This document shows positions 63,732-64,000 of a stretch of 64,000 nucleotides of DNA, piece after piece. A program made the position numbers and the translations under genes. The stretch's first letter is position 1; every line of letters begins with the position of its first letter. The stretch lies in the NCBI RefSeq assembly GCF_002218085.1, contig NZ_BDUC01000005.1, forward strand, positions 1 through 64,000, written 5' to 3'. This DNA comes from Tolypothrix sp. NIES-4075. GTDB lineage: Bacteria; Cyanobacteriota; Cyanobacteriia; Cyanobacteriales; Nostocaceae. The notes under the pieces are model-generated. The model saw only the letters and a program-made list of their open reading frames with translations, was not told the origin of the DNA and searched no databases.

Positions 63732-64000
63732 TCATGAAAGAATATAGGATATATATGTGTGATTTCGGTCATCTGTCAGATAATCGCAAGTTGTTATGCA
63801 AGCAATTCGTTCTCCATAACGAATATTTTCCTTGATAACTTCTCTGGGAATATTTCCTATACCTATTTCATTTCCACCATTTCCAATTATTATAGAGATA
63901 AATTTTGGATTATTAAATAAAAGATGTAAAGCAGCAGTATGAACCGTTATATCTTATCCTTTAATATTGCGGATAATTCCATCGTCAGCAAGACCTGCTC
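63732..64000 (-). pseudogene. Remnant of a DUF4392 / D-glutamate cyclase-like gene
   Basis: On the minus strand from the window edge: LADDGIIRNIKG, a TAA, then in the same frame TVHTAALHLLFNNPKFISII, GNGGNEIGIGN and ACITTCDYL, ending at TGA 63732-63734. The GNGGNEIGIG and CDYL segments match the C-terminal half of DUF4392 proteins. It has an in-frame stop and a truncated end, where members continue with an SNWGGY-like motif. The gene continues beyond 64000. Confidence 0.55.

Overview
The window is chromosomal DNA of a filamentous, probably heterocyst-type (Nostocales-like) cyanobacterium. Evidence seen here: photosystem genes psbN/psbH in their usual divergent pair, the Mg-protoporphyrin cyclase acsF, cyanobacteria-restricted families (DUF2996, DUF4168, DUF1868-like, DUF5895-like), very many GCGATCGC (HIP1) octamers, and abundant short tandem repeats of 7-9 bp (STRR type) between and inside genes. 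No rRNA, tRNA or CRISPR array was recognised by eye.

Layout. 0.4-9.0 kb: remains of a chaperone-usher-like pilus locus: three small secreted subunits with a common two-cysteine pattern, a short remnant of another gene that may be the chaperone, and a usher-like outer-membrane protein split by one in-frame TGA. Inside it, on the minus strand, lies a multiply broken DUF4347/cadherin/RTX adhesin (4.2-7.2 kb). 9.2 kb: a MoaD/ThiS-type sulfur carrier. 9.5-21.5 kb (minus): five consecutive genes for secreted DUF11-type repeat proteins plus a 1156-residue outer-membrane beta-barrel, apparently one surface-structure operon. 22-25 kb: threonine synthase, a second ThiS-like carrier and a lone TnpB (IS605/IS1341 type) insertion. 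25-32 kb: DUF2996, TM2 protein, acsF, a putative outer-membrane protein, a DUF5895-like protein, MltA. 32-33 kb: squalene/phytoene synthase-like enzyme.

34.1-38.1 kb: a (+) operon of lipoprotein, NRAMP-like transporter lacking the canonical metal ligands, and two PRC-barrel proteins, convergent with two DUF1622 membrane proteins and a bacteriorhodopsin-like proton pump (D/T/D motif plus proton-release glutamates). 38.3-42.7 kb: a GH31 remnant and a large hybrid histidine kinase whose membrane domain is put out of frame by a poly-G-rich repeat. 43-51.7 kb: LuxR regulator, DUF4168, holA, 2H phosphoesterase, GNAT, a 45-residue membrane peptide, TerB-like protein, murF, a conserved hypothetical. 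51.8-56.8 kb: GH38 alpha-mannosidase, psbN/psbH, tatA, pth. 56.9-59.2 kb: a type II restriction-modification system (REase + C protein divergent from MTase) around a 12-bp inverted repeat. 59.5-64 kb: rpsU, rsmI, a hypothetical, a PfkB kinase, a CysQ-like phosphatase, and at the edge a decayed DUF4392 (D-glutamate cyclase-like) gene.

Themes: two surface-assembly loci side by side, one decaying and one apparently intact; a rhodopsin beside an unusual transporter and DUF1622 proteins; and repeat elements repeatedly inserted inside reading frames, sometimes tolerated in frame (mannosidase, MurF tail, kinase linker, usher linker) and sometimes disruptive (kinase N-terminus, adhesin). Family assignments rest on motif recognition; no database search was possible.
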